Below are positions 1-4,442 of a stretch of DNA of 6,502 nt, piece after piece; positions within the stretch are counted from its first letter, which is position 1, and each line of letters opens with the position of its first letter. The stretch lies in contig DVGP01000007.1 in the NCBI GenBank assembly GCA_018712665.1, forward strand, positions 1 to 6,502, given 5' to 3'. The notes below the pieces were generated by a model that was not told the origin of the DNA, did not search any database, and was given only the letters and a program-made list of their open reading frames with translations. The stretch is from Candidatus Pelethomonas intestinigallinarum (GTDB taxonomy: Bacteria; Bacillota; Clostridia; Oscillospirales; Oscillospiraceae). The position numbers and the translations under genes were made by a program.

Positions 1-193
1 GCTCAACGGACAGAGAGGGGCCGCCGCCGGCTGCAAGCGGCCCTCCGGGCGGAGGCGGGAAGGTGCGTCCGGGAGTGGGCGGGGCAATGCCCGCCGTTTG
101 GGCCGCGATACTGGCCTCCCTGAGTGAAACAGGAGAGTGGAACCGCGCCGCAAGCGCCTCTCCGTCCCAATGCGGGACGGCGGGCGCTTTTTT
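1..193 (+). promoter_or_regulatory. T-box riboswitch, tRNA-Cys type, leader of cysE-cysS (5' end outside window)
   Basis: A T-box leader senses uncharged tRNA and lets transcription continue when charging falls. Visible parts, in order: the AGAGAG element of Stem I (12-17); the upper Stem I helix 18-24/37-43 with a GGCTGCAA-type terminal loop; the specifier codon TGC (Cys) at 64-66, followed by a purine; a Stem III hairpin 78-83/90-95; and the conserved T-box AGAGTGGAACCGCG at 134-147. The bulge TGGA (138-141) would pair with the acceptor end UCCA. tRNA-Cys has U at discriminator position 73, so bulge and specifier agree independently on Cys. GGAGAG (132-137) can pair with CTCTCC (158-163) as antiterminator, which excludes the terminator helix. 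The lower 5' strand of Stem I and the promoter probably lie before base 1. The two downstream genes, cysE and cysS, fit this specificity. Confidence 0.93.
154..193 (+). terminator. T-box leader terminator hairpin
   Basis: The lower helix pairs GCGCC (154-158) with GGCGC (183-187), and the upper helix pairs CCGTCCC (162-168) with GGGACGG (174-180). Six T residues follow (188-193). The 5' strand overlaps CTCTCC (158-163), the 3' strand of the antiterminator, so the two folds exclude each other as expected in a T-box. Confidence 0.9.
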
Positions 194-204
194 GTTTGGT
201 CCAC

Positions 205-374
205 ATACTTTTTCTTGAAAGAAAAAGTATCAAAAAGAACTTCTCCGCAAAACTCCGTTTTGCGTATATATAATTTTACAATGTGTTGCGTATCGTCATA
301 TGATAAGTTGATAAGCGAAACGAAGTTTCGCGCAAAAAGTTTCTTTTGATTCTTTTCTTTTCAAAGAAAAGAAT
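205..374. repeat. AT-rich palindromic (MITE-like) intergenic element between T-box and cysE
   Basis: This roughly 170-bp AT-rich island contrasts with the GC-rich surroundings and is built as a mirror of nested hairpins. There is an outer 12-bp hairpin on each side (205-216/219-230 and 349-360/363-374) and an inner hairpin on each side (246-253/257-264 and 315-321/325-331). The linkers are 15 and 17 nt, and the centre is about 50 nt (265-314). The reverse complement of the left arm (205-264) aligns well with the right arm (315-374), so the element has imperfect terminal inverted repeats of about 60 bp. No ORF with a ribosome binding site is present. It looks like a short non-autonomous repeat inserted in the leader; copy number cannot be seen here. 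Confidence 0.7.
275..304 (+). promoter_or_regulatory. Candidate sigma-A promoter inside the palindromic element
   Basis: The -35 is TTTACA (275-280), followed by an 18-bp spacer and the -10 TATGAT (299-304); each hexamer is one base off consensus. Transcription would start near 311, downstream of the T-box terminator and about 90 nt before cysE. This would give cysE-cysS a second, tRNA-independent promoter. The region is AT-rich, so chance matches are more likely here. Confidence 0.45.
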
Positions 375-403
375 GGAGACCCCTTGAGGAAAGGACCATT
401 GTT

Positions 404-1057
404 ATGCTGATAGAGACTCTGGGCGCGTACCAGCGGCGGGACCCCGCCGCCCGCAGCAAGCTGGAGATCCTGCTGCTGTACGCCGGCGTACACGCCATTC
501 TATACTACCGGCTGGCCCACTGGCTCCACCGCCACGGGCTGAAATTCCTGGCCCGCTTCCTGTCCCAGTGGGCCAGGTTCTGGACCGGCATTGAGATCCA
601 CCCCGGCGCCGTCATCGGCCGCCGGCTGGTCATCGACCACGGCACCGGCATCGTCATCGGCGAGACCGCCGAGCTGGGAGACGACTGCCTGCTCTACCAG
701 GGGGTGACCCTGGGGGGCACCGGCAAGGATGTGGGCAAGCGCCACCCCACCCTGGGCAGCAACGTGATGGTGGGGGCGGGGGCCAAGGTCCTGGGCCCCA
801 TCACCATCCACGACAACGCCCGAATCGCCGCCGGGGCGGTGGTGCTCCAGGAGGTGCCCGAGGGGGCCACCGCCGTGGGGGTCCCCGCCCAGATCGTCCG
901 GGTCAACGGGGAGAAGGTCCACCGCTACGCCGACGAGGTGGACCAGACCAGCGTGGAAAACCCCACCTTGAAGAAGATCGAGGCTCTGACCCGCCGGGTG
1001 GAGGAGCTGGAAAGGCGGCTGGCGGAGCAGTCCGCCCCCGGCAGCCAGGCCTCCTGA
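404..1057 (+). CDS. cysE: Serine O-acetyltransferase (short EpsC-like type)
   Basis: A 217-aa cytoplasmic enzyme that transfers acetyl from acetyl-CoA to L-serine, giving O-acetylserine, the first step of cysteine synthesis. A short helical N-terminus (about 1-60) leads into a left-handed beta-helix of hexapeptide repeats (about 62-165), seen as GIEIHPGAVIG, DHGTGIVIGE and LGDDCLLYQGVTLGG. His79 in DHGTG matches the catalytic His158 of E. coli CysE, and Glu64 sits where E. coli has Asp143. The N-terminal domain is shorter than in E. coli, as in the EpsC/Gram-positive forms. The tail (about 187-210) is a charged heptad-like helix, and the protein ends in Ala-Ser. It lacks the C-terminal Ile that normally inserts into CysK, so a classical cysteine synthase complex is doubtful. 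AGGAAAGGA lies 8 nt before the ATG. cysS follows after 46 bp in the same T-box operon. Confidence 0.95.
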   Translation: MLIETLGAYQRRDPAARSKLEILLLYAGVHAILYYRLAHWLHRHGLKFLARFLSQWARFWTGIEIHPGAVIGRRLVIDHGTGIVIGETAELGDDCLLYQGVTLGGTGKDVGKRHPTLGSNVMVGAGAKVLGPITIHDNARIAAGAVVLQEVPEGATAVGVPAQIVRVNGEKVHRYADEVDQTSVENPTLKKIEALTRRVEELERRLAEQSAPGSQAS

Positions 1058-1103
1058 CCCCCCCCAACACAACAGAGAAAACCATCCGAAAAGGAGAACG
1101 CAT

Positions 1104-2552
1104 ATGTACCTGTACAATTCCGCCACCCACAAGAAGGAGACCTTCACCACCCACACCCCCGGCCACGTGGAGATGTACACCTGCGGCCCCACGGTGTACC
1201 ACTACGCCCACATCGGCAACCTGCGGTCCTACATCATGGAGGACGTGCTGGAGAAGTTCCTGCGCTACGAGGGCTGGGACGTCCACCGGGTCATGAACAT
1301 CACCGACGTGGGCCATCTGGCCAGCGATGCCGACACCGGCGAGGACAAGATGCTCAAGGGGGCCAAGCGGGAGCACAAGTCCGTCATGGAGATCGCTAAG
1401 TTCTACACCGACGCTTTCTTTGCGGACTGCGAAAAGCTGAACATCAAGACCCCCGACGTGGTGGAGCCCGCCACGGACTGCATCGGCGAGTATATCAAGA
1501 TCGTCTCCGGCCTCATCGACAAGGGCTACGCCTACCTGGCCGGGGGGAACGTGTACTTTGACACCTCCAAGCTGGGCCGGTACTATATCTTCAACGACCA
1601 CGACGAGGAGGATCTGGCCGTGGGCGTCCGGGAGGGCGTGGAGGAGGACACCAACAAGCGGAACAAGAACGACTTCGTCCTATGGTTCACCAAGAGCAAA
1701 TTCGAGGACCAGGCCCTGAAGTGGGACTCCCCCTGGGGAGTGGGCTACCCCGGCTGGCACATCGAGTGCACCGGCATCTCCCTGAAGCACAACGGGGAGT
1801 ACCTGGACATCCACTGCGGCGGCATCGACAACGCCTTCCCCCACCACACCAACGAGATCGCCCAGTCTGAGGCCTATCTGGGCCACCCCTGGTGCAAGCA
1901 GTGGTTCCACGTCCACCACCTGAACACCAACTCCGGGAAGATGAGCAAGTCCAAGGGCGAGTTCCTCACCGTATCCCTCCTGGAGGAGAAGGGGTATGAT
2001 CCCCTGGCCTACCGACTGTTCTGCCTCCAGAGCCACTACCGCAAGTCCCTGGTGTTCACCTGGGAAAACCTGGACAACGCCCAGGGGACCTATCAGAAGC
2101 TGATCCGCCGGGTGGCGGCGCTGAAGGACGGCGGCGGGGCCGTGGATCAGGAGGTCGTGGGGCAGTACAAGGAGAAGTTCATCCAGCAGGTGGGCAACGA
2201 CCTGAACACCTCCATGGGCGTCACCGCCCTGTACGACGTGCTGAAGGCCAAGGCCAACGACGAGACCAAGCTGGCCATCCTGAGGGACTTCGACCAGGTG
2301 CTGGGGCTGAGCCTGCTGGAGAAGGCCGCCGCCCTCCGGGAAAAGGAGGCCGCCCAGACCGCCAGCACCGGCGAAGGCGGTTTTACCATCACCGGCGAGG
2401 GGGACCCGGCCATCGACGCGCTGGTCCTCCAGCGGGCCCAGGCCAAGAAGGCCAAGAACTTCGCCGAGGCCGACCGCATCCGGGATGAGCTGAAAGCGCA
2501 GGGCATCGAGGTCACCGACACCAAGGACGGCGCCGTGTGGAAGCGGATATGA
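1104..2552 (+). CDS. cysS: Cysteinyl-tRNA synthetase
   Basis: A class I aminoacyl-tRNA synthetase of 482 aa, normal for the family, which charges tRNA-Cys with cysteine using ATP. The Rossmann signature HIGN is at residues 36-39 (YHYAHIGNLR) and the KMSKS loop at 279-283. The zinc site that selects cysteine is complete: Cys27 (YTCGPTVY), Cys222 (WHIECTG), His247 and Glu251 (FPHHTNE). The spacing equals that of E. coli C28/C209/H234/E238. The C-terminal third is the helical DALR-type and anticodon-binding region, ending in the usual RIRDELKAQGIEVTDTKDG-like segment. AAGGAGA lies 6 nt before the ATG. It is second in the operon after cysE, under the tRNA-Cys T-box, so the enzyme is induced by the uncharged form of its own substrate. 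No U-rich terminator follows directly; structured spacer DNA comes next. Confidence 0.97.
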   Translation: MYLYNSATHKKETFTTHTPGHVEMYTCGPTVYHYAHIGNLRSYIMEDVLEKFLRYEGWDVHRVMNITDVGHLASDADTGEDKMLKGAKREHKSVMEIAKFYTDAFFADCEKLNIKTPDVVEPATDCIGEYIKIVSGLIDKGYAYLAGGNVYFDTSKLGRYYIFNDHDEEDLAVGVREGVEEDTNKRNKNDFVLWFTKSKFEDQALKWDSPWGVGYPGWHIECTGISLKHNGEYLDIHCGGIDNAFPHHTNEIAQSEAYLGHPWCKQWFHVHHLNTNSGKMSKSKGEFLTVSLLEEKGYDPLAYRLFCLQSHYRKSLVFTWENLDNAQGTYQKLIRRVAALKDGGGAVDQEVVGQYKEKFIQQVGNDLNTSMGVTALYDVLKAKANDETKLAILRDFDQVLGLSLLEKAAALREKEAAQTASTGEGGFTITGEGDPAIDALVLQRAQAKKAKNFAEADRIRDELKAQGIEVTDTKDGAVWKRI

Positions 2553-2556
2553 TCTG

Positions 2557-2733
2557 AAAAAGCCTCGCAGAGTTCGCGCCGCGCACGGTGCGAAAAAAAT
2601 GATATCGTTTTTCCGGCGGGGTGTACGTCGGAAAACACTTTACGCGGAGCGAGCGTCGCAGGGGCCATAGGCCACGAGGCGCAGAGCGAAGCGAATCTCC
2701 CTTGTCGGAAAAGGCGTCAGCCTTTTTCGACAA
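2557..2733. repeat. Hairpin-rich intergenic spacer after cysS, possible dispersed repeat
   Basis: This gene-free stretch holds several pairings: a near-palindrome around GATATC at about 2594-2611; TTTTCCG/CGGAAAA arms near 2608-2636; a hairpin GCGTC/GGCGC (2653-2657/2678-2682) enclosing GGCC-ATA-GGCC (2663-2673); and a 14-bp hairpin 2702-2715/2720-2733 with loop GTCA and one G-U pair. CGCAGAG occurs twice (about 2566 and 2681). The pattern resembles dispersed intergenic repeats of Oscillospiraceae, but copy number cannot be judged from one window. The 14-bp hairpin may help end cysS transcripts, although its T run lies inside the stem. Confidence 0.45.
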
Positions 2734-2734
2734 A

Positions 2735-2769
2735 GTAGAGGAGCGGGGCCGCCGGCCCCGCTCCTCTAC
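2735..2769. terminator. Perfect 16-bp GC-rich stem between convergent cysS and lipoprotein gene
   Basis: The arms 2735-2750 and 2754-2769 are perfectly complementary, with a 3-nt loop. The stem includes the stop codon of the - strand lipoprotein gene (2766-2768). On the - strand the stem is followed by CTTTG, a weak U tract. It lies between convergent genes, so a two-way terminator is likely; efficiency is uncertain without a long U run. Confidence 0.65.
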
Positions 2770-2951
2770 TCCTGTCCCCTCTGCTCCGCCCGCCAGGCGA
2801 AGTAGTCCTCCGCCATGGTCCAGTCGCTGTCCGTCCAGTCCAGAGGCGGCTTCTCATACCACAGCCGCCTGCCGCCGCAGCCGGACAGGGACAGTGTCAG
2901 GACGAGGGCCGCCAGCAGCGCCGCCAGCCCCCTCCTTCCACGCCTGTTCAC
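2766..2951 (-). CDS. Small predicted lipoprotein, 61 aa, unknown function
   Basis: From the GTG start at 2951 the protein has a basic N-terminus (NRRGRRG), a hydrophobic Leu/Ala helix and the lipobox LSGC, with the lipidated Cys at residue 25. A mature chain of only about 37 residues rich in Trp, Asp and Glu follows. This predicts export by Sec, cleavage by signal peptidase II and anchoring to the outer face of the membrane. GTG is preferred to the upstream ATG at 2969 because AGGAGAG lies 7 nt before the GTG, and the ATG itself lies within two bases of that site. I recognise no family. The stop codon is inside the terminator stem. Upstream is an unusual stretch with a GC-rich hairpin and a - strand terminator, and no clear promoter close by. 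Such short lipoproteins are often missed or over-called, but signal, lipobox and RBS all agree. Confidence 0.65.
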   Translation of the reverse strand: MNRRGRRGLAALLAALVLTLSLSGCGGRRLWYEKPPLDWTDSDWTMAEDYFAWRAEQRGQE

Positions 2952-2984
2952 TGTGCGCTCTCCTCCCATGTGGATGTTTCACCG

Positions 2985-3020
2985 CACCGGCCCCGGGGGC
3001 GGACAGGCCCCCGGGCGGTG
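2985..3020. other. Strong GC-rich hairpin upstream of the small lipoprotein gene
   Basis: CCCGGGGGC (2992-3000) pairs with GCCCCCGGG (3007-3015) over a 6-nt loop. An outer CACCG/CGGTG helix (2985-2989/3016-3020) is set off by a 2-nt bulge. It lies 33 nt before the GTG start on the - strand. Neither strand has a U tract directly after it, so it is not a simple terminator; a leader or mRNA-stability role is possible. Confidence 0.5.
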
Positions 3021-3023
3021 GGT

Positions 3024-3061
3024 GAAAAACAAAAACGACGTGCAGGAAGCGGTCCTACACG
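3024..3061 (-). terminator. Candidate - strand intrinsic terminator or attenuator
   Basis: Read on the - strand, CGTGTAGGA and TCCTGCACG pair (8 bp plus one mismatch, positions 3061-3039) around loop CCGCT. TCG and then TTTTTGTTTTTC follow (3035-3024). The hairpin plus U tract has terminator form. It lies upstream of the small lipoprotein gene, so it could end a transcript entering from the right or attenuate a long leader of that gene. Confidence 0.5.
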
Positions 3062-3123
3062 ACGCAAGGAGCGAACGCTCTTGATGCGACACAGGCATGG
3101 GGAGAAAACGGCAAATCCACCCC

Positions 3124-3152
3124 TTGCGTGAGGAGCGGAATCGTCGTATAAT
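3124..3152 (+). promoter_or_regulatory. Sigma-A promoter of the small RNA
   Basis: The -35 is TTGCGT (3124-3129), with a 17-bp spacer and a perfect -10 TATAAT (3147-3152). The predicted start at about 3157-3160 falls exactly on the 5' strand of the closing helix of the structured RNA downstream, and no + strand gene follows. Confidence 0.7.
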
Positions 3153-3156
3153 ATCC

Positions 3157-3256
3157 ATGCGGTGCGGCCAACCTGGGGCCGTTGTGTAGGTGGTCTCAGC
3201 ACCTGCGCAGGCTTGCGGATGTTGGCGCATTCGCAAGCTGCCGCATTTTTGTTTTT
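3157..3256 (+). ncRNA. Candidate free-standing small structured RNA, about 100 nt, family not recognised
   Basis: A closing helix joins the start and end: ATGCGG (3157-3162) with CCGCAT (3241-3246), followed at once by TTTTTGTTTTT (3246-3256), which gives a terminator-like 3' end. Inside are three hairpins: CGGCC/GGCCG (3165-3169/3177-3181), AGGTG/CACCT (3188-3192/3200-3204, 7-nt loop) and GCTTGCG/CGCAAGC (3211-3217/3232-3238, 14-nt loop). GCCAAC (3167-3172) can instead pair with GTTGGC (3221-3226), so a loop-loop contact or an alternative fold is possible. A good promoter sits directly upstream. The next + strand gene starts more than 1 kb away and both nearest genes on the right are on the opposite strand, so this is more likely a trans-acting RNA than a riboswitch. 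It does not look like tRNA, SRP RNA, 6S RNA or tmRNA. The evidence is structural only. Confidence 0.6.
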
Positions 3257-3304
3257 CGTGTCGATTATAGCAGGAACATACTTTCTTTGCAAGGGGTTTT
3301 CTGG

Positions 3305-3341
3305 AAAAGGCCGGGGTGGTATGGCGGACCACCCCGGCCTT
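3305..3341 (-). terminator. Terminator of the 139-aa lipoprotein gene
   Basis: A perfect 14-bp stem (3307-3320/3328-3341) with a 7-nt loop. On the - strand it continues into CCTTTTCC, a short U tract (3305-3308). It begins 30 bp after the stop of the - strand gene. On the + strand it lies 50 bp beyond the small RNA and could act as a backup stop. Confidence 0.8.
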
Positions 3342-3370
3342 GTTCATCGCCCCACAGCGGGGATGTTCCC

Positions 3371-3790
3371 TCATTCCCCGGCAAAATAGGCATACTTCCC
3401 TTCCGCCCACTCCAGCACGGCGCCATACGGGACGCCGGTCTCCGGGAGATAGGTCACGCCATCCACCGACATGGAAGTTTCGCCAAACAGGACGACGATC
3501 TCGTGCCCGTTGATCACCTTTTCCCTGGGGTTATAGGTAAACCGGTAGACCCAGTCCTCCGTGAATTCGCCCTGGGACGGCTGGATCCTCATCTCCGCCA
3601 GAGACGACATCGAGACGGGATCATAGCAAAAGACCGGCTCCCCGCCCTCCTGCCCGGCATACTCCAGCTTTACCACAGGGGCGGAGCGGATCTCCTCCAT
3701 GACGCCGCTGTCCTCCGCCTCGCCCGGGGCGCAGGCCGCAAGCAGAAGGCAGACAGCGCATATCAGGAGCAGGATAAACCGCTTTCTCAT
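3371..3790 (-). CDS. Predicted lipoprotein, 139 aa, unknown function
   Basis: The N-terminus MRKRFILLLICAVCLLLAAC is a typical lipoprotein signal peptide: basic start, hydrophobic core and lipobox LAAC with the lipidated Cys at residue 20. The mature part of about 120 residues is acidic and looks rich in beta strands (VVKLEYAG, EDWVYRFTYN, HEIVVLFGETSMSVDGVTY). That suits a small extracytoplasmic domain tethered to the membrane. I recognise no family or catalytic motif. The ATG at 3790 is chosen over the upstream ATG at 3814 because GGAAGGGGG lies just before it and because it starts directly with the signal peptide. The gene has its own promoter (TTGCGG-17-TATGAT, 3863-3835) and its own terminator, so it is probably monocistronic. 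The next - strand gene downstream (2766-2951) also encodes a lipoprotein, but the two show no clear sequence similarity. Confidence 0.8.
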   Translation of the reverse strand: MRKRFILLLICAVCLLLAACAPGEAEDSGVMEEIRSAPVVKLEYAGQEGGEPVFCYDPVSMSSLAEMRIQPSQGEFTEDWVYRFTYNPREKVINGHEIVVLFGETSMSVDGVTYLPETGVPYGAVLEWAEGKYAYFAGE

Positions 3791-3834
3791 ATGTCCCCCT
3801 TCCACAGCCCGCATAAGACCTCACCTTTGGGACC

Positions 3835-3863
3835 ATCATAGCATAGATCCGTCTCCCCCGCAA
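3835..3863 (-). promoter_or_regulatory. Sigma-A promoter of the 139-aa lipoprotein gene
   Basis: Read on the - strand: TTGCGG (3863-3858), a 17-bp spacer and TATGAT (3840-3835), about 45 bp before the ATG at 3790. Spacing is ideal, and the same TTGC..-17-TATGAT form recurs at the + strand promoter 4383-4411. Confidence 0.65.
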
Positions 3864-3877
3864 GCGGGCAGATAGGC

Positions 3878-3916
3878 CGAACGAGGAGAGCCCCAGCGTA
3901 GGACTCTCCTCGTTCG
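3878..3916. terminator. Hairpin directly after the helical-protein gene, possible terminator
   Basis: The 13-bp perfect stem CGAACGAGGAGAG/CTCTCCTCGTTCG (3878-3890/3904-3916) has a 13-nt loop and starts one base after the stop codon of the - strand gene at 3918. No U tract follows on either strand, so it may be a 3'-end stabiliser rather than an intrinsic terminator. Confidence 0.45.
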
Positions 3917-3917
3917 A

Positions 3918-4343
3918 TCACAGGAAGGTCTTCATCTCCTCGATGTTGGCCTGCTCGGTCTTGAGCAGCTTGTCCGCCAGGTCCTTCACCCTGGGGTCCT
4001 CAGGGCGGCAGTCCCGGAGGGTGCGCAGGCTCTTGGTCACCCCCATGGTGGAGCCCTGGATCATCATTTCCGCGATTTTGGTGGAGGAGTGGTCCACCAT
4101 GGTCTTCATGGCGCTCATCAGCTCGCTGGACAGCTTGGCCGCCGCCCCCACCCCGTCGGGCTGGACGCCGCGGGAGCGGAGCATGTCCCCGGCGCTGGCC
4201 TGCAATTCCCGGTACTCCCGCTTCTGCCGCTCCAGGGCCTGCCGCAGGGACGGGTCCCGGCTGTACCGGAGCACCGACGTAATGCCGTCCTGGCCCATCT
4301 CGGCGGTCTGGTAGACGTGGCTGAGCAGATCGATCTCGTTCAT
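3918..4343 (-). CDS. Conserved all-helical protein, 141 aa, possibly ferritin-like fold, function unknown
   Basis: The sequence is almost wholly amphipathic helix and shows no signal peptide or membrane segment, so it should be cytoplasmic. Visible helices run about 2-27, 30-58, 67-96, 99-110 and 116-139. The motif-like segments AEMGQDGITSVL (14-25), MVDHSSTKIAEMMIQGSTMG (82-101) and EQANIEEMKTFL (130-141) resemble hypothetical proteins common in Clostridia, whose layout suggests a four-helix bundle like DUF2383-type ferritin-like proteins. Glu15, Glu43, His85, Glu92 and Glu130 could be metal ligands, but no classical EXXH pair is present, so metal binding is only a guess. The ATG at 4343 is chosen because GAGGTGA precedes it by about 5 nt and the longer starts at 4388 and 4349 fall in or near the promoter and RBS. 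It is divergent from the M32 carboxypeptidase gene. Confidence 0.8.
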   Translation of the reverse strand: MNEIDLLSHVYQTAEMGQDGITSVLRYSRDPSLRQALERQKREYRELQASAGDMLRSRGVQPDGVGAAAKLSSELMSAMKTMVDHSSTKIAEMMIQGSTMGVTKSLRTLRDCRPEDPRVKDLADKLLKTEQANIEEMKTFL

Positions 4344-4361
4344 GGTCATCACCTCATCCCC

Positions 4362-4389
4362 AGTATACCCGGCGCAGCCCCCTTGCAAA
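4362..4389 (-). promoter_or_regulatory. Candidate promoter of the helical-protein gene
   Basis: On the - strand, TTTGCA (4389-4384), a 16-bp spacer and TATACT (4367-4362) lie 18 bp before the ATG at 4343. The start site would leave a very short leader that just holds the RBS. The -35 overlaps that of the divergent promoter. Confidence 0.5.
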
Positions 4390-4411
4390 GCTGGTAAAGT
4401 TGTCGTATGAT
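4383..4411 (+). promoter_or_regulatory. Sigma-A promoter of the M32 carboxypeptidase gene
   Basis: TTGCAA (4383-4388), a 17-bp spacer and TATGAT (4406-4411). It lies 31 bp before the ATG at 4443, and the -10 covers the alternative upstream ATG at 4407, which rules out that longer start. TTGCAA is self-complementary, so the opposite promoter uses nearly the same bases for its -35. Confidence 0.65.
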
Positions 4412-4442
4412 GGACACATCAACCAAAGAAAAGAGGAACCCT

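Noticed and set aside
269..274. Perfect TATAAT in the palindromic element
   Set aside because: No usable -35 lies 16-18 bp upstream; the TTTACA/TATGAT pair slightly downstream is better.
137..349. Short + strand frame running from the T-box into the palindromic element
   Set aside because: It begins within the T-box sequence, crosses the terminator and has no RBS.
500..1192. A 230-codon open frame antisense to cysE
   Set aside because: It is low-complexity Gly/Val/Leu/His text typical of the antisense of a GC3-rich gene, and the + strand encodes an unmistakable acetyltransferase.
2621..3025. A 134-codon + strand frame after cysS
   Set aside because: It runs through terminator stems and antisense to the lipoprotein gene, with Ser/Pro/Arg-rich low-complexity text and no RBS.
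3157..3256. The small RNA as a tRNA, SRP RNA or riboswitch
   Set aside because: It has no T-loop or acceptor pattern, no SRP GGAA apical domain, and no gene downstream on the same strand to regulate in cis.
3182..3841. A 219-codon + strand frame over the small RNA and opposite the lipoprotein gene
   Set aside because: It has no RBS and starts within the structured RNA; the - strand gene has a signal peptide, lipobox, RBS, promoter and terminator.
4407..4442. Upstream in-frame ATG for the M32 carboxypeptidase
   Set aside because: It lies inside the -10 box TATGAT and lacks an RBS; the ATG at 4443 has AGAGGA at the right distance.
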